Below are positions 46,516-59,612 of a DNA stretch of 64,000 nt, one piece after another (within the stretch, counting starts at the first letter, position 1; each line of letters starts with the position of its first letter). The notes below the pieces were generated by a model, which did not search any database, had not been told where the DNA came from, and saw only the letters and a program-made list of their open reading frames with translations. The position numbers and the translations under genes are program-made. Origin of the DNA: Austropuccinia psidii (lineage: Eukaryota > Basidiomycota > Pucciniomycetes > Pucciniales > Sphaerophragmiaceae); assembly GCA_023105745.1 (NCBI GenBank), contig JALGQZ010000013.1, positions 27,018,105 to 27,082,104 of the forward strand, read 5' to 3'.

Positions 46516-49500
46516 TTTCTGATATTTTTGATTCTATCCCAGAGTTGTATGAAGCTATAAATGATGTAAAAACTGATATTTGTGATAAAAATTGATGCAT
46601 CTGTAACAATCTTAAAATAAACAGCTTAAGTCTGAGCCAAATAAATGAAAAGCTTATGTGTTTTGAGAAAGTTTTAGTAAAAATTAAAACTTATAATAAT
46701 GAAAATTATATTGGCAATAAGATAAATGACCAATCTGCCATTATTAAAGAATTGACAGACAAATATTCTAAATTCAATATTGATGAAATAATTGAAACAA
46801 GAATAAAACAATCCATAAGTACTATCAAAGAAGATAATAAAAGTGTTCTTGAGAATATTTAAAAATCATTTACTGAAGTCAAGACATATACAATTTCCTT
46901 GAAAAAGTGTTTTGACGCCTCACAAGGAGAAACATTGAAATTAACAATGAAGTTGAACCAAATTACTCCTGATAATACTAGACAAACAGAAATATGGCAA
47001 GGGTTAACAAAAACAGAAGATAATCATAAAACTAATGTAATAAATTCAATACAAAGTTTACAACATGAATGCAGAAATTCCCAAAGGTGTAAAATAGTCA
47101 AATGAGTGGTATTGAACAATTACTTCACACCTTACCAATAATGTCTACACCTTTGAATCAGAATTAGGGAACAAGAATTCCAAATCCACAAGTATTGGAG
47201 GTTGAAAGCTCACAGTTAATAAATGAATTTTCCACTTCTTTTCATAACTTGGAACCATCAATGGGCCAAGAACTCCTGAAAGAAGTACCTAAACTTAAAG
47301 AATGGCCTCACTTCAGTGGTGAAGGAGAATATGACCATATGGAATTCATCAGAGGTATTGACATGATCAAAGAAGATTTTGAATTACCAGACAGATTGGT
47401 AACCACATGATTTAACACCTTGTTTACCAGATCAGCTCACAGATGGTATATCAAATTACCACAAGCACATGAACACCAAAGTTGGACTTGGTGGAAAACC
47501 CAAATCATCAACAAATGGGCCAATGATACTTGGAGGCTTAAAGTGAAAACAGCCTTTGAATCTTCCAAATTTAATGCTGATAAAGACAAAGCCTTACTAT
47601 GGTTTTGCCAACAAAAAGGCAAATGAACAGCATTGTATCCTGACATGTCAGATTTTATGATCCACAGAAAGATTCTGAGACAATGTGGAGGTGACTTAGA
47701 GCATGCTGTCAAAAGCAGGAATACTGAAAAAAGCTTCAGCAGAAGATATTATTAACATATTAGAAGAATTAACCACCAGAACCAGGATTGGTTCTAGTAG
47801 GGTGAATCTCAAAACAAGGTTCAATACACCTTGGAAAGATTCTGTGGACAAAAGCCTCAAAGAAAATTCTAATAATTTTAAATATAAATCTGAAGATATA
47901 ATCAGGAAGTGCCATATTTGCCAAAGCACCACCCACTTAGCCAATACATGTCCAAAAATGGGAAAAATCAATGGAATTGACATTGAAAGAGAACCTGATT
48001 TTGAAAAAAACAATAATATTGAAGCAAATTCAGATGATACGTCATCAATGTTTTCTGAATATTCAAAGGATATAGAAAATATCAATGCCACCTTTGACAT
48101 CATGCAATCTTATTCCCACCTGCCACAATTGAGCAATGGTCAACTTGATTTGTCAAAAATTCAAGAAGCACAACTTATGAAAACCAAACCAAACAGGGGA
48201 AAAGGTTATACACCTGGGAACTCCTGTATAACAGAAGTATCAATTGACAACAAACCCACTAAGCCTTTACTTGACCAAGGAGCCTTCTGCTATTGTTTTG
48301 GCAAATATTTTCTTAAGACTTGTGTACCAAATTTTGAAGACCGATTGTTACGAATTGATGGCATAGAATTCAATAGTGCAAGTAATCCAATGAAGGAATT
48401 GGGAATCTTTGTGACCAATTTCATATTTTCACATATTAATGGAAATTTAGGAATCACTGTTGAATTTGTTGTTATGGAAAATTGCTCTAGTACCCATTTT
48501 ATATTGGGAAATGACTATTTGATCATGTATGGAATAGACTTACACAACAACAAAGTTAGATGATTTACTATTGAAGAAAATAAGCATCAAAGATCTGCCT
48601 TTTTACCATTTAAAAGTCAAATTACAGTAAGTAAAGTAGCAGCAGTAAGCTTAGAGTTGGAAAGATTCAAATCTGAACAGTTAAATGAAGCTGAAATAAG
48701 CCTTAATCTGAATGATAGTCAGGAAAATGAACTTTATGCCCTTTTACAGGACCACAGAAGAGCATTTGAATCAGACAAAGAACCTTTGGGGGAAATTATT
48801 GGTCATTAAGCTGAAATCATCCTCAATATTCAGAGAGCTTATCAACCAATCTTAAGAGGACCTGCATATCCAGCAAGTTTCAAATCAAGAGAAGCTCCAG
48901 AAATTCATATTACAGAACCTCTAGACGTTGGTGTAATAAGAAAGGTGGCCATAATGAGCAAGTAGAAATAACTACACCAGTCATAGTGGCATGGCATAAT
49001 GGAAAATCTAGGATGGCTGGGGACTTCAGAGCTCTGAAAACTTACACTGTTCCAGACAGGTACCCAATACCAAAAATCCAAATTGCCCTTACCCAGATAT
49101 CTCAAGCAGTGTATATAACCACTATGGATGCCCTTAAGGGATTTCACCAGAATGTAGTGACACCAAGGGAAAGAAAATACTTGAGAATTATTGCTCATTG
49201 TGGAGTATATGGATATTTGAGGATGCCTTTTGGTATCAATAATGCACCTTCACACTTCTAAAGAATGATGAATGAAATTTTCCCTGAAGAACTTTCAGAA
49301 GGATGGTTAATCATTTACATTGATGATATTATTTTCTGTTCCAAAACTTGGGAAGACCATATGTACAGATTATCCAGAGTTTTGACAAAAATCCAATTTT
49401 TCAACATGAAAGTTTCTTTAAAGAAATGCCATTTTGGATTTAAAGAACTTAAAGCACTGGGACATGTAGTATCTGGTTTGTCCCTTGGAATTGAAAAAAC

Positions 49501-51267
49501 CAAGGTTGCAGCATTATTTCTGATACCCATGCCTCAGAACAAGAAAGAAATTCAGTAATTTTTGAGGTTTGCACAATATTACAGGAAACATATTCAAGAT
49601 TTTGAATCCATAGCAAGACCTCTTTATAGATTATGTGACAAAGACACAGTATTTGAAATGACTGTTGACAGAGTCAAAGCCTTTGAATCTTTGAGACAAG
49701 CCTTGAACACTTCTCCACTCTTACTGATGCCAGACTTTAAGCTTTATATTGATGCATAAGGGGATGGGCTTGGTGCTGTAATTCACCAAGTTCAGATCAT
49801 CAATGATAAACATGTGGAAGAACCCATATGCTTCATATCCAGGGAAATCAAACCAACTGAAGCCAGATATGCAGCAAGTCAAATGGGGTGCTTATGCCTT
49901 GTCTGGGCCTTGGAAAAGCTAAATTACTTTCTGGAAAGATGTTTTTTGAAGTAATAACAGATTGTACTGCTGTTATGTCACTTTTAAACATGAAGACTCC
50001 TAACAGGCATATGCTCAGATGGCAAATAGCCATACAAGAGTATAGAGGCAATATGACCATTGTTCATAAAGGTGCATATGAACTGAGAAGATGTCCATTA
50101 CCAAATAATATTGACAATCCCGCTTATGTTCCAGAGGAAGCTTCCCCACAAATCCCCATAGAAGGAATCAGTGTTATAGACCTTAAAACTGCTTTCTTTG
50201 AGGAGGTAAGGAAATTTTATACTCAGGATATAAATTGTAGCATTTTATGCCAATTACTTACTAAGGACTGTACAGAAAATTCTTTGATACATGCCTTAGA
50301 TAAGATGTGGAGAAAATCATCTTATGAAGGAAGATTCCACTTATTGGAGGGTATAATTTACCACAGAACTAAGAATAAATGTGTCATGAAAGTTGTGGAC
50401 AGGTCCTTGAACAATCTTGTACTTAAAGAATGCCATGGCAGCCCTTTCTCAGGATATCTGTCTGAGTACACAACAAGAGAAAAAATAAAAACCTGCATAT
50501 GGTAGCAATTGTGGCAGAATGATGTTTCAGAGTATTTCAAAACCTGTGACAGATGTCAAAAGGGAAATAAATCCACTGGAAAAAGACTTGGAAATATGAT
50601 AAAGATCCAAGAACCCAGCAGACCTTGAGAAATTGTCCATATGGATTGCGTAACTCGCCTGCCACCAGGGGGTGACAGAAGCTATAATTCTTGCCTAGCG
50701 ATTGTTGACAGACTTAGTAAGACTCCAATCTTTCTACCATTTCACAAGGATGATACAGCCATGGATACAGCTCTTCTGATATGGAATAGAGTGGTATCAT
50801 GGACTGGTATATTCACAAACATCATTAGTGACAGAGATCCCAAATTCACCTCAGCACTATGGACAAATCTTCACCAACTATTTGGGATAGAATTATCCTT
50901 CTCTACAGCCTACCACCCAAAAACTGATGGTTTGGCTGAAAGGATGATCCAGACCTTGGAAGATATGGTAAGAAGACTTTGTGCATATGGCCTTGAACTT
51001 AAAGATTGTGATGGATTTACCCATGATTGGTGTACTATTTTACAGAACTAGAATTGGCATATAAGACATCTATTCATGCCAGTACCAATCAAGCTCCTGC
51101 TATTCTAGAAAAAGGATGGAATCCCAAATTACCTCAAGATTCCTTGAGGAAAGAATTGGTTGAAATACATCCTACAGCTGCTAGCTTCAAAGGAATGCTA
51201 GAGAAAGATAGAAAGCATGCAGTGAGGTTCGTGGAAGACTCTTTTGCATATGCTAAGGACAAATCAG
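45849..51267 (+). pseudogene. Gag-pol of element E, decayed
   Basis: This is a copy of the D1 polyprotein gene from its ATG to the integrase C-terminal region. Stops include TGA at 46593, 47103, 47408, 47624 and 48561, and TAA near 48807, 49258, 49557 and 49757. A frameshift lies near 47700. Recognisable parts are the Gag core at about 47280-47620, a zinc knuckle [14 protein letters not shown] at about 47910, protease DQGA near 48277, RT YIDD near 49318, and integrase DRDPKF near 50837. It ends abruptly at about 51267, where integrase sequence is joined to LTR sequence. Confidence 0.88.
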
Positions 51268-52330
51268 ACCCCCAATGTCCTTGCTGACAGGCGTGGGATG
51301 TCAAAATCCATGCAAAGGTTCACCACTTTTGGCCAGGAATTGAGTCACAGGGTCTGTGACTCAATTGATGATGAGCGTTTGATACCAACCAGGGCAGTTT
51401 TAACTGTTGCCAAGAGGGTAAAACTGCCCTTAAGTTAAAACAATCTTAGTAAAACCAGCTTTAAATGGTTTCTACGACTTTTACACATATTATGACATGT
51501 TTTGAAGGCTCTAGACCAGGTATTACTATAGTAATGGCTGATTTAAGGGTCTAAAATTTCTAAAAATGGCAAAAAATGGCTAAAACCAGCCCCTTTTTGG
51601 TCTAAACCAGGGTCCAATGATGCCATAATTGCTTTTCTGTTGTCAGAGTGTTTTTCACGACTGACAAGAGTAAATTTTACTTTTGGAGTAAGAAAATTGA
51701 TGGCTATAAAAGAATGTCTTCTTTGCCCCACTTTTCTCTTCTTATTAGAATCTTTTCCTTTTATAATTAGTTCAAACACTGTTAAACCAATCAATAAAGG
51801 ATTCCAACCACCCTTTTGAAATCATTTTTGAACCTTTAAAAGCATGAGAAAAATCATTATAATAATTGTTTGTCACTATTATGATCATTTTTACCCCTTT
51901 GAACCACCCCACAAGTGAATTAAAGCATCTCTCATCACTGTTAGATTTGTCACTTTGTTTCCAAATTCACTCTGGTCCCTTTTGGGAGTGTTTCCTCTTG
52001 AAAAATCTTTTTAAAGACTTTGCTCTTTAATTAATTGCTTTCAGTTCTTTGCTGAATTAATTCCAATTGAAATTGCTCCTGAAGAAATTTCTTTTATAGC
52101 CTTAAATATCTCTTGTTGAGTATTTTTGGATAAATCTTTATTGTTGGTAAAACAATAAATCCTTATGATATGATTGTTTTATACTTATAAAGCTCAAAAA
52201 AATGGAATTGGTGCGTTTTCCCTTAAAAATACTATATCATACTATTTTTAATCATTTATTACCTTATACACATTTTGAGGACAGGAAAAGTACTTGATTT
52301 TTAATCAAAGTTTCATATCCACACCTTACA
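51268..52330 (+). mobile_element. 3' LTR remnant of element E
   Basis: This starts mid-LTR (CCAATGTCCTTGCTGACAGGCGTGG matches the D-family LTR near 44325 and 53605), keeps TATAAAAG at 51705-51712, and ends CACCTTACA at 52330. The first roughly 770 bp of the LTR are deleted. Confidence 0.85.
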
Positions 52331-52829
52331 TCAATTTTTAGGTGAACCATTCTGAAACTGCTTTTGCTGTTAATTTGACTATTCCAACTTTTTCTTGCCA
52401 TCCTGAAAAATCATCTCTGGCCACAACCATTTACTTACATCTTCCAGATTTGATATGGACTGCATCCATGCTGACCCTTTCAAAAATTGTTGATGTTTCC
52501 GTAGGCTTTCCTTGTTCCCTTTGTAGAATTTGACTTCTCTTTTGGAAGGCCAGGAAAGATTTAACCCATTTCTTGACTGATTTATTCATTCTTTCCCACC
52601 AAAATATTGCTTTAATTGTTCTATAAGCTTCATTTTCCCCTCTGTGGACCATGTATTCATGAAGTGACTTCAAAATGTAGCATTGAGCTTCTTGACTTGA
52701 TATAACCAATTGGGGGTTTGGGTTATTTCTTCTTTTTAGTTGGCCATATTCCAAGAAAGAATTGGGTGAATTTCTTTTAATCCTTCTGAATGCTTCTTCC
52801 TTGCTTGATTCTGGTTTTCTCATTGTACT
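52331..52829 (-). pseudogene. Element C integrase, N-terminal half
   Basis: The minus strand codes for the integrase zinc region and start of the core: LHEYMVHRGENEAYRTIK, then WVKSFLAFQKRSQ, then FERVSMDAVHIKSG with the first catalytic Asp. The two zinc-binding Cys expected in WVKSCxACQKR are both Phe here, and a TAA follows at about 52429. It joins to 43557 when element E is removed. Upstream it is cut by the LTR of element F. Confidence 0.75.
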
Positions 52830-54666
52830 TGTGAGCCTTAGAGGTATTTTCATATACCCCAAAGACCACAAACAAAAAATTAATATACAAACATAGATAA
52901 AATAAACTCATTTACATTATTAAAATAAAAATTGAAATATAAATATGAATTTATATACATAATCAAAAACTTCATTATGATTTAAAAATAAAAATACATT
53001 AAATTTGAAAATTGTAAAAACACATTTTTACTTGAAAAAATGAAGTAAAAATGAATTTTTAACAAAATTGACCAAAATAAAATAATTTTAGAAAAAAGCT
53101 AAATAAATTTTATTATAAATTTTTTTCTAACAAATAAATATATAAAAGTTATTTCACCATTGGATTCCTTATAAAAAATTAGGTGGGGTCACCTCTGAGT
53201 GAAATTTTTGTAACTCAACTCTAAATAAGCTTAAATTAAGTTTTTTGTATTTTCTGTATAAAAGTTGAAAATCCTAAAAACCTTAAGTTAACTCACATCA
53301 CATGTAGTGTTAATGATCAATCCTTGTTTTAAAAGTGAGGTGTTGTGTATATTTTAGAAGTTATGAGGAATTGAAGTATTTGCAATTGAAATCAATGAAA
53401 TTGTCAAAATGTGCATGTGTATTACATAAGTGAACTTTGATTTACATATGAGGTGTCAGTTATTACAGTAGTGTACTGTAAAACTCAATTGAATTACATA
53501 TGTAAATTGTAAGTATAATACATGATGAGGAATTAAAGGAAAAAAGAAATCAGAAAGATTAAATTTGGGGGGGAAAAGGAACTCTAGCTCTAAGGGGGAG
53601 CCAGAGCCCCAAAATCCTTGCTGACAGGCGTGAGATTTCAAAATCCACACAAACAGTCATCACTTTTGGCCTGGAATTGAGTCACAGTGTCTGTGACTCA
53701 ATTGATGATGAGGTTTTGATGCCAACTATGGTAGTTTTAACTGTTGCCAAGAAGGTAAAACTACCCTTAAGATAAAAAAATCTTAGTAAAAACAGCTTTA
53801 ACTAGTTTCTACGTCTCTTGCACTAATTCTGACATGTTTTGAAGGCTACAGGCCAGGTATTACTATGTTAATGGCCGATTTAAGGGTCTAAAATGGCTAT
53901 AAATAGCAAAAAGTGGCTAAAACCAGCCTGTTTTTGGTCTAAACCAGGATTCAATGATGCCATAATTGGCTTTCCTGTTGTCAGAGTGTTTTACACGACC
54001 GGAAAGAGTAAATTCTACTTTTGGAGTAAGAGAATTGATGGCTATAAAAGAATGTCTTCTTTGCCCCACTTTTCTCTTCATGTTAGAATCTTTTCCTTTT
54101 ATGATTAGTTTAAACACTGTTAAACCAATCAATAAAAGATTCCAACCACCATTCTCATATCAATTTAAACCTTTCAGCCACGTGAAAAAAATCATTCTAA
54201 TCATTGTTTGTAACTCTTATAATCATTTTTACGCCTGAACCACCCCAAAAGTGAATTAAAGCATCTTTCATCACTGTAATCTTTGTCACTTTGTTTCCAA
54301 ATTCACTCTGGTCACTTTTGAATGTGTTTTCTCTTTAAATATATCTTTAAAGACTTTGTTATTTAATTAATTTCTTGCAGTTCTTTGCTCAATTAATTCC
54401 AATTGAAATCGCTCTTGAAGAAATTTCTTTTGTAGCGTTAAATATCTCTTGTAGAGTATTTTTGGATAAATCTTTATTGTTGGTAAAACAATAAATTTTT
54501 ATTATATTATTGTTTTATACTTTAAAAGGTAAAAAAAATAAAATTGGCATGTTTTCTCCTTAAAAATACCATTTCTTACTATTTTTGAATAATTTTACCT
54601 TATACAAATTTTGAGGACAGGAAAAGTACTTGATATTTTATCAAAGTTTCATATCCACACCTTACA
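52830..54666 (+). mobile_element. 5' LTR of element F (D family)
   Basis: This 1837-bp LTR runs from TGTGAGCCTTAGAGG to CCACACCTTACA, and the primer-site block TTTGGGGGCTCAGCTGTG follows. The left flank is GTACT; the other end of element F is not in the window, because element G interrupts F at 59613. Confidence 0.88.
54043..54050 (+). promoter_or_regulatory. TATA box of element F LTR
   Basis: TATAAAAG lies 1214 bp into the LTR, in the family-conserved context GATGGCTATAAAAGAATG. Confidence 0.6.
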
Positions 54667-54888
54667 TTTGGGGGCTCAGCTGTGATATTTCACCTGTGAC
54701 ATATTTCTTACTCTTTTTTAATCCTTTTTCTTATATCCAGAAACTTAAAAAACATATAAAAAAATACTTATAATTCAAAAAATCCAAAAAGAATAATTTT
54801 TTTCATATTATAAGTGAGGCTTATATTTTTATTTCTTTTTTGAAATACCTCTTTTTACTGGAGTAATTGGCTTTTTCATCAATTTTAG

Positions 54889-55755
54889 TGCCTGACAATG
54901 TGGTAAGCCAAGAAAACATTGAAACAGCCTCAACAGCTAGCAGCATTATTCCTGCCAGTACTGTTAATTCTGGCCACAATAGTACTATTATTGTGACTCA
55001 GAATAATCAACCTGAACCAAGTTCTTCTGAATTGATCAACTTGGATATAAGTAATACTCTTCAGAAAGCTAAGAATTTGGCCAATAGTAAGTTTTTGACA
55101 TAAAATTACCATTTCAAAGCTCTTTAATGATAAAATATGCCTTCAACCAGATCAGGAGCAAGCTATAACCCCTCAAGAAGCTCCCAAAAAGGTCATAGAC
55201 ATGATTTTGGAAGAAGCCAATCAGTTAAAGAAGGACAAGGGTCAGTTGATGACTTCCAAATTAATAAGCTATGTTATTCTGAAGCTTATAAGACTGGCTT
55301 ACCTTCAAAAAGAGCTGACACCGCCACAAGAAGACTCAGTGGACATTTACAAAGTCAGCCAGAAGGCTTACAACAATGCATTGCAGCACAAAGAGTACCA
55401 GATCCTTGCAGATCTGTGGAAAAACTGCATGAATTTTCACCTGACTGTGAGAAAATTCCTGGGCCATAAAAACACTTGCAAGTTACTCAATGGATGGCAT
55501 CCATTGATTGAAAAGAAGAACATGATTCTATTAACAGCAGAATGGAGGAAAAACAACCCTCCACCACCCAAACAAGTGCCAAAAACACCCCCAGTGGCCA
55601 GCAGCAGCAGCAATTCCAACATGAAAAAGCAGAAACAAGCTCAGAACAAGGGCAAAGGAAAGGCACCAGCCAAAAACCTGACAGACAGGGCTACAGGATT
55701 CCAAATATTCAACAGGATGCCATGGAGAATGTATTTCAGATGGCCAGAACAATGA
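54889..55755 (+). pseudogene. ORF2 of element F, frameshifted near its end
   Basis: The parts corresponding to D1 are 54889-55086 and 55151-55755. The upstream intron 54814-54888 (TATAA|GTGAGG to TTTTAG|TG) and the second intron 55087-55150 (GTAAGT to CAACCAG, 64 nt) are both intact. The gag ATG at 55137 again lies 14 bases before the acceptor end. Exon 1 is open. The second exon is open through the core [20 protein letters not shown] but shifts frame near 55675. The conserved C-terminus QGYRIP...QMARTMMEL then appears in the gag frame instead. One small indel there damages both proteins. Confidence 0.7.
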
Positions 55756-58700
55756 TGGAATTACAAAAGAAGGAGGAAGCAAGATTAAAATATCAGAAAT
55801 GATTTCTGATATTTTCAATTCTATCCCAGAATTGTATGAAGGTATAAGTGACATAAAACTCATATCTCTGATAAAAATTCATCAATTTGTAACCATCTTA
55901 AAACAAATAGCTTGAGTATGAGCCAAATCAATGAAACACTAATGATAATTCTTTTGGCAATAAGATAAATGAAGAATCTGCCACTATTAAAGAATTAACA
56001 GAAACATATACTAAATTCAATATTTATGACATAATTGAAACAAGAATTAAGAAAACCATAAATATTATCAAGAAAGATAACAAGAAAGTCCTTGATGACC
56101 TTTCAAATTAATTTACTGAAGTAAAGACATATACCATTGCCTTGAAAAAGTGTTTTGATGCTTCACAAGAAGAAGTATCAACATTATCAATGAAATTGAA
56201 TCAAGTCACTGCTGATAATACAAGACAAACAGAGTTATGGCAAGAACTGACACATAAAGAAGCCATGTATAAAATTGAAAAAATAAATTTAATACAAGCC
56301 TTCATACATGAATATAGTAATTCCCAAAGGTGTAGTAACAGTAAGATGAATGATATTGAACAAATACTGAACACCTTACCAAGAATGTCTACACCTCTCA
56401 ATCAAAATGAGGGCACAAGAATTCCAAATCCACAAGTATTGGATTCTGTAAATTCACAATTAAAAATGAATTGTCTACTTACTTTCATAACTTGGAACCA
56501 TCAATGGGCCAAGCACTTTTGAAAGAAGTACCTAAACTTAAAGAATGGCCTCACTTCAGTGGTGAAGGAGAATATGACCATATGGAATTCATCAGAGGAA
56601 TTGACATGCTTAAAGAAGATTTTGAATCACCAGAGAGATTGGTAACAGCATGATTTAACAACTTGTTTACCAGATCAGCTCACAGATGGTATATCAAATT
56701 AAGACAAGCACATGAACACCAAAGTTGGACTTGGTGGAAAGCCCAAATCATCAACAAATGGGCCAATGATGCTTGGAGATTTAAAGTGGAAACAGCCTTC
56801 AAATCTGCCAAATTTAATGCTGATAAAGACAAAGCTTTACCATGGTTTTGCCAACAAAAAGGAAGATTAATAGCACTGTATCCTGACATGTCAGAATTTA
56901 TTATCCACAAAAACAGTCTGAGACAATGTGCAGGTGACTTAGAGCATGCTGTCAAAAGCAGGACTACTGAAAAATCTTCAGCAGAAGATATTATTAATAT
57001 AATAGAAGTAACCACAAAAACCAAGATTGGTTCTAGTAGGGTGAATCTCAAAGAAAGGTTTAATACACCTTGGAAAGATTCTGTGGACAAAGATCCCAAA
57101 GAAAGTTCTAATAATGTTAATGATCAATCTTCAGATATAATCAGAAAGTGCCATATTTTCCAAAGAGCCACCAGCTTAGCCAATAATTGTCCAAAAAGGG
57201 GAAAAATCAATGAAATTGACATTGAAAAAGAACCTGATGTTGAAAAAGACAATAATGTTGAAGAAAATTCAGATGATAAGTCATCAATATTTTCTAAATC
57301 TTCAAAGGATATAGAAAATATCAATGCCACCTTTGACATCATGGAATCTTATTCCCACTTTCCACAATTGAGCAATGATCAACTTGATTTGTCAAAAATT
57401 ACAGATGCACAACTTAAGAAAACCAAACCAAACAGGGGAAAAGGTTATACAGCTGGGAACTCCTGTATAAAATAAGTATTAATCAAAAACAAACCCACTA
57501 AGCCTTTACTTGACCAAGGAGCCTTCTGCTCTTGTTTTGGAAAATATTTTCTTAAGACTTGTGTACCAAATTTTGAAGACAAATTGTTACCAATTGATGG
57601 CAGAAAATTCAATAGTGCAAGTAATCCATTGAAATAATTGGGAATATTTGTGACAAATTTCATATTTTCACATATAAATGGAAATTTAGGAATCATTGTT
57701 GAATTTGTTGTTATGGAAAATTGCTCTAGTACCCATTTTATATTGGGAAATGACTATTTGATCATGTATGGAATAGACTTACACAACAACAAAGTTAGAT
57801 AATTTACTATTGGAGAAAATAAGTGTCAAAGACTTGCCTTTTTACCATTTAAAAGTCAAATTACAGTAAGTAAAGTAGCATCAGTCAACTTAGAGTTGGA
57901 AAGATTCAAATCTGAACATTTAAATGAAGCTGAAATAAGCCTTCATATGACTGATAGTCAGGAAAATGAACTTTACACCCTTTACAGGACCACAGAGGAG
58001 AATTTGCGTGAGAAAAAGAACCTTTGGAGGAAATTATTGGTCATGAAGTTGACATTATCCTTAATATTGAGAGACCTTATCAACCACTCTTAAGAGGACC
58101 TGCATATCCAGCAAGTTTTAAATCAAGAGAAGGTCTGAAAATTCATATTAAAGAACCTCTAGACCTTGGTGTAATAAGAAACGTTGGCCATAATGAGCAA
58201 GTAGAAATAACTACACCAGTCATAGTGGCATGGCATAATAGAAAATCTAGGATGGCTGGGGACTTTAGAGCTCTGAAAACTTACACTGTTCCAGACAGGT
58301 ACCCAATACCAAAAATCCAAATTGCCCTTACCAAGATATCTCAAGCAGTGTATATAACCACTATGGATGCCCTTAAGGGATTTCACCAGAATGTAGTGAC
58401 ACCAAGGGCAAGAAAATACTTGAGAATTATTGCTCATTGTGGAGTATATGAATGTTTGAGGATGCCTTTTGGTATCAATAATGCACCTTCACACTTCCAA
58501 AGAATGATGAATGAAATTTTCCCTGATGAACTTTCAGAAGGATAGTTAATAATTTACATTGATGATATTATTTTCTGTTCCAAAACTTGGGAAGAACATA
58601 TGTACAGATTATCCAGAGTTTTAACAAAAATTCAATTTGTCAACGTGAAAGTTTGTTTAAAGAAATGCCATTTTGTATTTAAAGAACTTAAAGCCCTGGG

Positions 58701-59612
58701 ACATGTAGTATCTGGTTTGTCCCTTGGAATTGAAAAACACAAGGTTGCAGCAGTATTTCAGAAACCCATGCCTCAGAATGAGAAAGAAATTCAGTCATTT
58801 TTGAGGTTTGTAGGATATTACGGGAAACATATTACAGATTTTGCATCCATAGCAAGACCTCTTCATAAATTATGTGAAAAGACACAGTATTTGAAATGAC
58901 TGTTGAGAGATTCAAAGCCTTTGAATCTTTGAGAAAAGCATTTAACAATTCTCCACTCTTAGTGATGCCAGACTTTAAGCTGGCCTTTAAGCTTTATATT
59001 GATGCATAAGGGGATGGGCTTGGTGCTGTAATTCACCAAGTTCAGATCATCAATGATAAACATGTGGAAGGACCCATATGCTCCATATCCAGGCAAATCA
59101 AACCAACTGAAGCCAGATATGCAGCCAGTCAAATGGAGTGCTTATGTCTTGTCTGGGCCTTGCAGAAGCTGAATTACTTTCTGGAAAGATGTTTTTTCAA
59201 GTAATAACAGATTGTACCACTGTTAAGTCACTTTTAAACATGAAGACTCCTAACAGACATATGCTCATATGGCAAATAGCCATACAAGAGTATAGGGGCA
59301 ATATGACCATTGCTCATAAAGATGGGAATATTCATGAAAATGCATATGAACGGAGCAGATGGCCATTACCAAATAATATTGACAATCCCGCTTATGTTCC
59401 AGAGAAAGCTTCCCCACAAATCATCATAGAAGGAATGAGTGTTACAGACCTGAAAACCACTTTCTTTGAGGAGGTAAGGAACAATTACACTCAAGACAAG
59501 AATTGTCGCATCTTATGCCAATTACTTAACAAAGATTGTAAACAGAACTCTCTAATACATGCCTTGGATGAAGTATGGAAGAAAGTTTATGATGAAGGAA
59601 GATTTCACCTAC
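55137..59612 (+). pseudogene. Gag-pol of element F, decayed and cut by element G
   Basis: D-family polyprotein gene from ATG 55137. It has a frameshift near 55675 and stops such as TGA at 56651, TAA at about 57473 and 57637, and TAG near 58543. Recognisable parts are the Gag core at about 56530-56890, a zinc knuckle with lost Cys/His near 57150 (CHIFQRATSLANNC), protease DQGA near 57514, RT YIDD near 58557, and the start of the integrase near 59580. It ends in the integrase N-terminal region at about 59612, where the LTR of G begins. Confidence 0.85.

Larger units (their letters stand above)
43558..52330 (+). mobile_element. Element E: decayed D-family element with a 3' deletion
   Basis: This plus-strand element is inserted in the C integrase. 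It keeps a 5' LTR, leader, ORF2, most of gag-pol, and the last 1.06 kb of the 3' LTR. A deletion removes the end of pol, the polypurine tract and the first part of the 3' LTR. Flanks TCCAT (43553-43557) and TCAAT (52331-52335) match at four of five bases, fitting a mutated target duplication. It is clearly older than D1. Confidence 0.85.
30811..52829 (-). mobile_element. Element C: retroelement split by D1, E and F
   Basis: This minus-strand element is assembled from a 3' LTR (30811-31547 and 41612-42710), a polypurine tract at 42711, and two integrase pieces (42759-43557 and 52331-52829). It is interrupted by D1, E and F. The element continues beyond 52829, presumably past elements F and G and outside the window, so its 5' part is not seen. 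The integrase type is distinct from those of A, B, D and G. All coding is broken. Confidence 0.7.
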
